In this document: one piece after another, positions 63,168-64,000 of the stretch
Layout: each line of letters begins with the position of its first letter
How positions within the stretch are numbered: the stretch's first letter is position 1
Assembly: GCF_003075395.1 (NCBI RefSeq)
Contig: NZ_QDFV01000001.1
Span: 779,543 to 843,542, forward strand
DNA: 64,000 nucleotides
Source: Microbacterium sp. TPD7012
Lineage (GTDB): Bacteria; Actinomycetota; Actinomycetes; Actinomycetales; Microbacteriaceae
Reading direction: 5' to 3'
Made by a program: the position numbers and the translations under genes
Notes under the pieces: model-generated
Databases searched by the model: none
Seen by the model: the letters and a program-made list of their open reading frames with translations, nothing else
What the model was told of the DNA's origin: nothing

Positions 63168-63737
63168 ATGGCACGTCCAACGGTCGCCACCGAGCGTCGC
63201 GAGCAGATCATCGACGCCACATTGCAGACGGTCGCGCAGCACGGCATCGCCGGCACGTCGCTCGACCGCATCGCCGAGGCCGTCGGCATGTCGCGCGGTC
63301 ATGTGCGACATTTCGTCGGCAACCGCGACCAGCTGCTCGCCGAGACCGCACGGCGCGTGTTCTCGGACGATGCCGGACGGCTGACCATCCTGCCCGACGA
63401 AGTGACCACGTTCGCCGAGGCGCTCGACTTCCTCTTCGGCGAGGACTTCACCCGCTCCGACGCGGAGAACGCCGTCGTCCTCGGATTCGTCGAGCTCTCC
63501 CGTACGACGCCGGCCATCGCCGAGATCCTCGCCGAGGCGTACGCGAGCACGCGCAGGACCCTCGCGGCGTTCGCCGTCACCGCATACCCCCGGGCCGACG
63601 CCGAGACCTGCGAGCTCGTGGCCGACGGGACGCTGTCGGCCGCGCTCGGCAACGTGTTCATGGGCGACTTCGATCAGGACGAGGTGCGCACGGCACGCGT
63701 CCGCCGCGCCGTGGAGAAGCTCCTCGCGGCGATCTGA
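63168..63737 (+). CDS. TetR-family transcriptional regulator of the DUF3237 cluster
   Basis: This 189-aa protein has a helix-turn-helix (ATLQTVAQHGIAGTSLDRIAEAVG with MSRGHVRHFVGNRDQLL, about residues 17-55), then an all-alpha ligand domain. ATG 63168 or GTG 63165 follow GGGAGAGGGAGAG. Divergence from the 11-kb cluster and the dyad in the gap suggest it represses the cluster until the substrate or an intermediate binds. Confidence 0.9.
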   Translation: MARPTVATERREQIIDATLQTVAQHGIAGTSLDRIAEAVGMSRGHVRHFVGNRDQLLAETARRVFSDDAGRLTILPDEVTTFAEALDFLFGEDFTRSDAENAVVLGFVELSRTTPAIAEILAEAYASTRRTLAAFAVTAYPRADAETCELVADGTLSAALGNVFMGDFDQDEVRTARVRRAVEKLLAAI

Positions 63738-63790
63738 CCCCGGGGGTCGAGGTGACGCGCCTCCCGGACTGTGTGCCCGCACTCCGCAGG

Positions 63791-63856
63791 CTGATCGCAC
63801 GTTTGCAGGTCGAGATCGGAGATTTCGACCTGCAGGTGTGAAACGAGCCTGCAAAG
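63791..63856. repeat. PE-C copy between convergent gene ends
   Basis: TGCAGGTCGA and TCGACCTGCA form a perfect hairpin, with the same outer words (CTGATCGCAC before, GAGCCTGCA after) as at 47256-47319. It lies between the tetR stop and the end of a convergent gene. Confidence 0.85.
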
Positions 63857-63875
63857 CGTCTCGAACGAATGCGCG

Positions 63876-64000
63876 TCAGGCGATGTAGATCTTGCGCAGC
63901 GTCTCGCTGACGGTCCAGACCGTGCGCTGGCCGTCGGCCAGGCGCACCACGGACCCCGGGCCGACCTCCAGGTCGGGCAGCACCGGGTCGTCGAAGGCGA
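63876..64000 (-). CDS. C-terminus of a cupin-domain protein (partial)
   Basis: From the window edge to the stop at 63876 the minus strand reads AFDDPVLPDLEVGPGSVVRL, then ADGQRTVWTVSETLRKIYIA. This resembles the end of DUF861-type cupins, in which a WTV.ET.RK.Y ending is typical. The start lies beyond the window. No function beyond small-ligand binding can be given. Confidence 0.6.
   Translation of the reverse strand, partial: AFDDPVLPDLEVGPGSVVRLADGQRTVWTVSETLRKIYIA

Overview
The window is high-GC DNA with dense, often 4-bp-overlapping genes. Actinobacterial marks include GTG/TTG starts, promoter-like -10 boxes placed 6-8 bp before start codons, and an ETF / transhydrogenase / PutA core. 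Together with the recurrent GGATGCC/GGCATCC word this suggests a chromosomal segment from a Microbacteriaceae-type organism, probably Microbacterium. The genus is inferred from overall character only. No rRNA, tRNA, CRISPR array, insertion sequence or prophage was seen.

Layout. 1-9030: pentose catabolism. An L-arabinose operon (araD-araB-araA-aldose epimerase, +) converges on a D-xylose operon (xylA-xylB, -) with a divergent ROK regulator. 9049-11292: DJ-1-like protein with divergent LysR regulator, then a monooxygenase-fold membrane protein. 11713-16258: valine/branched-chain acyl-CoA oxidation operon (mmsA, acyl-CoA dehydrogenase, mmsB, enoyl-CoA hydratase). 16360-17808: MarR-SRPBCC-YdeI-like unit (-). 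17949-23062: etfB-etfA (with an apparent 1-nt frameshift), a cytochrome b-type membrane protein, an ASCH protein and a thiolase. 23093-27521: acetyltransferase, thioesterase and a set of unknown membrane proteins. 27730-34488: pntA-pntB and a bifunctional putA. 34504-37965: LysR / GlcG-like / monooxygenase group, an XRE-regulated membrane protein behind a large perfect inverted repeat, and an MDR oxidoreductase. 38133-40285: dimethylargininase-family enzyme plus ornithine aminotransferase. 40316-47205: acidic repeat protein, MarR/MFS pair, cutC, hydrolase, DUF1684, lipoate ligase and an orphan DNA methyltransferase. 47336-51709: TetR/MFS/carboxylesterase/PAP2 group. 51694-63737: an 11-kb catabolic cluster (-) with three DUF3237 paralogues, a flavin monooxygenase, an amidohydrolase, a complete peptide-type ABC importer and a CocE/NonD hydrolase, with a divergent TetR regulator. 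The window ends in the C-terminus of a cupin protein.

The most unusual feature is the dispersed palindromic DNA. Four families are named here: PE-A (AATTCAGCAAGAAT type, 3 copies), PE-B (CCCTTCGAC...GGGACCCAG type, 10 loci), PE-C (TGCAGGTCGA hairpins, 3 copies) and PE-D (one 55-bp copy). PE-A, PE-B and PE-D occur inside genes without breaking the frame. PE-B adds a Pro-Ser-Thr-Gly-Ser-Gly-Thr-Gln-type peptide to at least five proteins and a different peptide to a sixth. In two genes it has grown by 21-bp tandem units. PE-A is translated inside the orphan methyltransferase. The cytochrome b-like protein has an N-terminal tail built from three [17 protein letters not shown] modules interleaved with PE-B and PE-D.

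Metabolically the region feeds pentoses, valine, proline, arginine/ornithine and an unidentified ester/amide compound into central metabolism. ETF and transhydrogenase handle the reducing power. Most units look locally controlled: likely operators lie in front of araD, xylA/xylR, mmsA, the XRE unit, the MarR/MFS unit, the TetR/MFS unit and the DUF3237 cluster.
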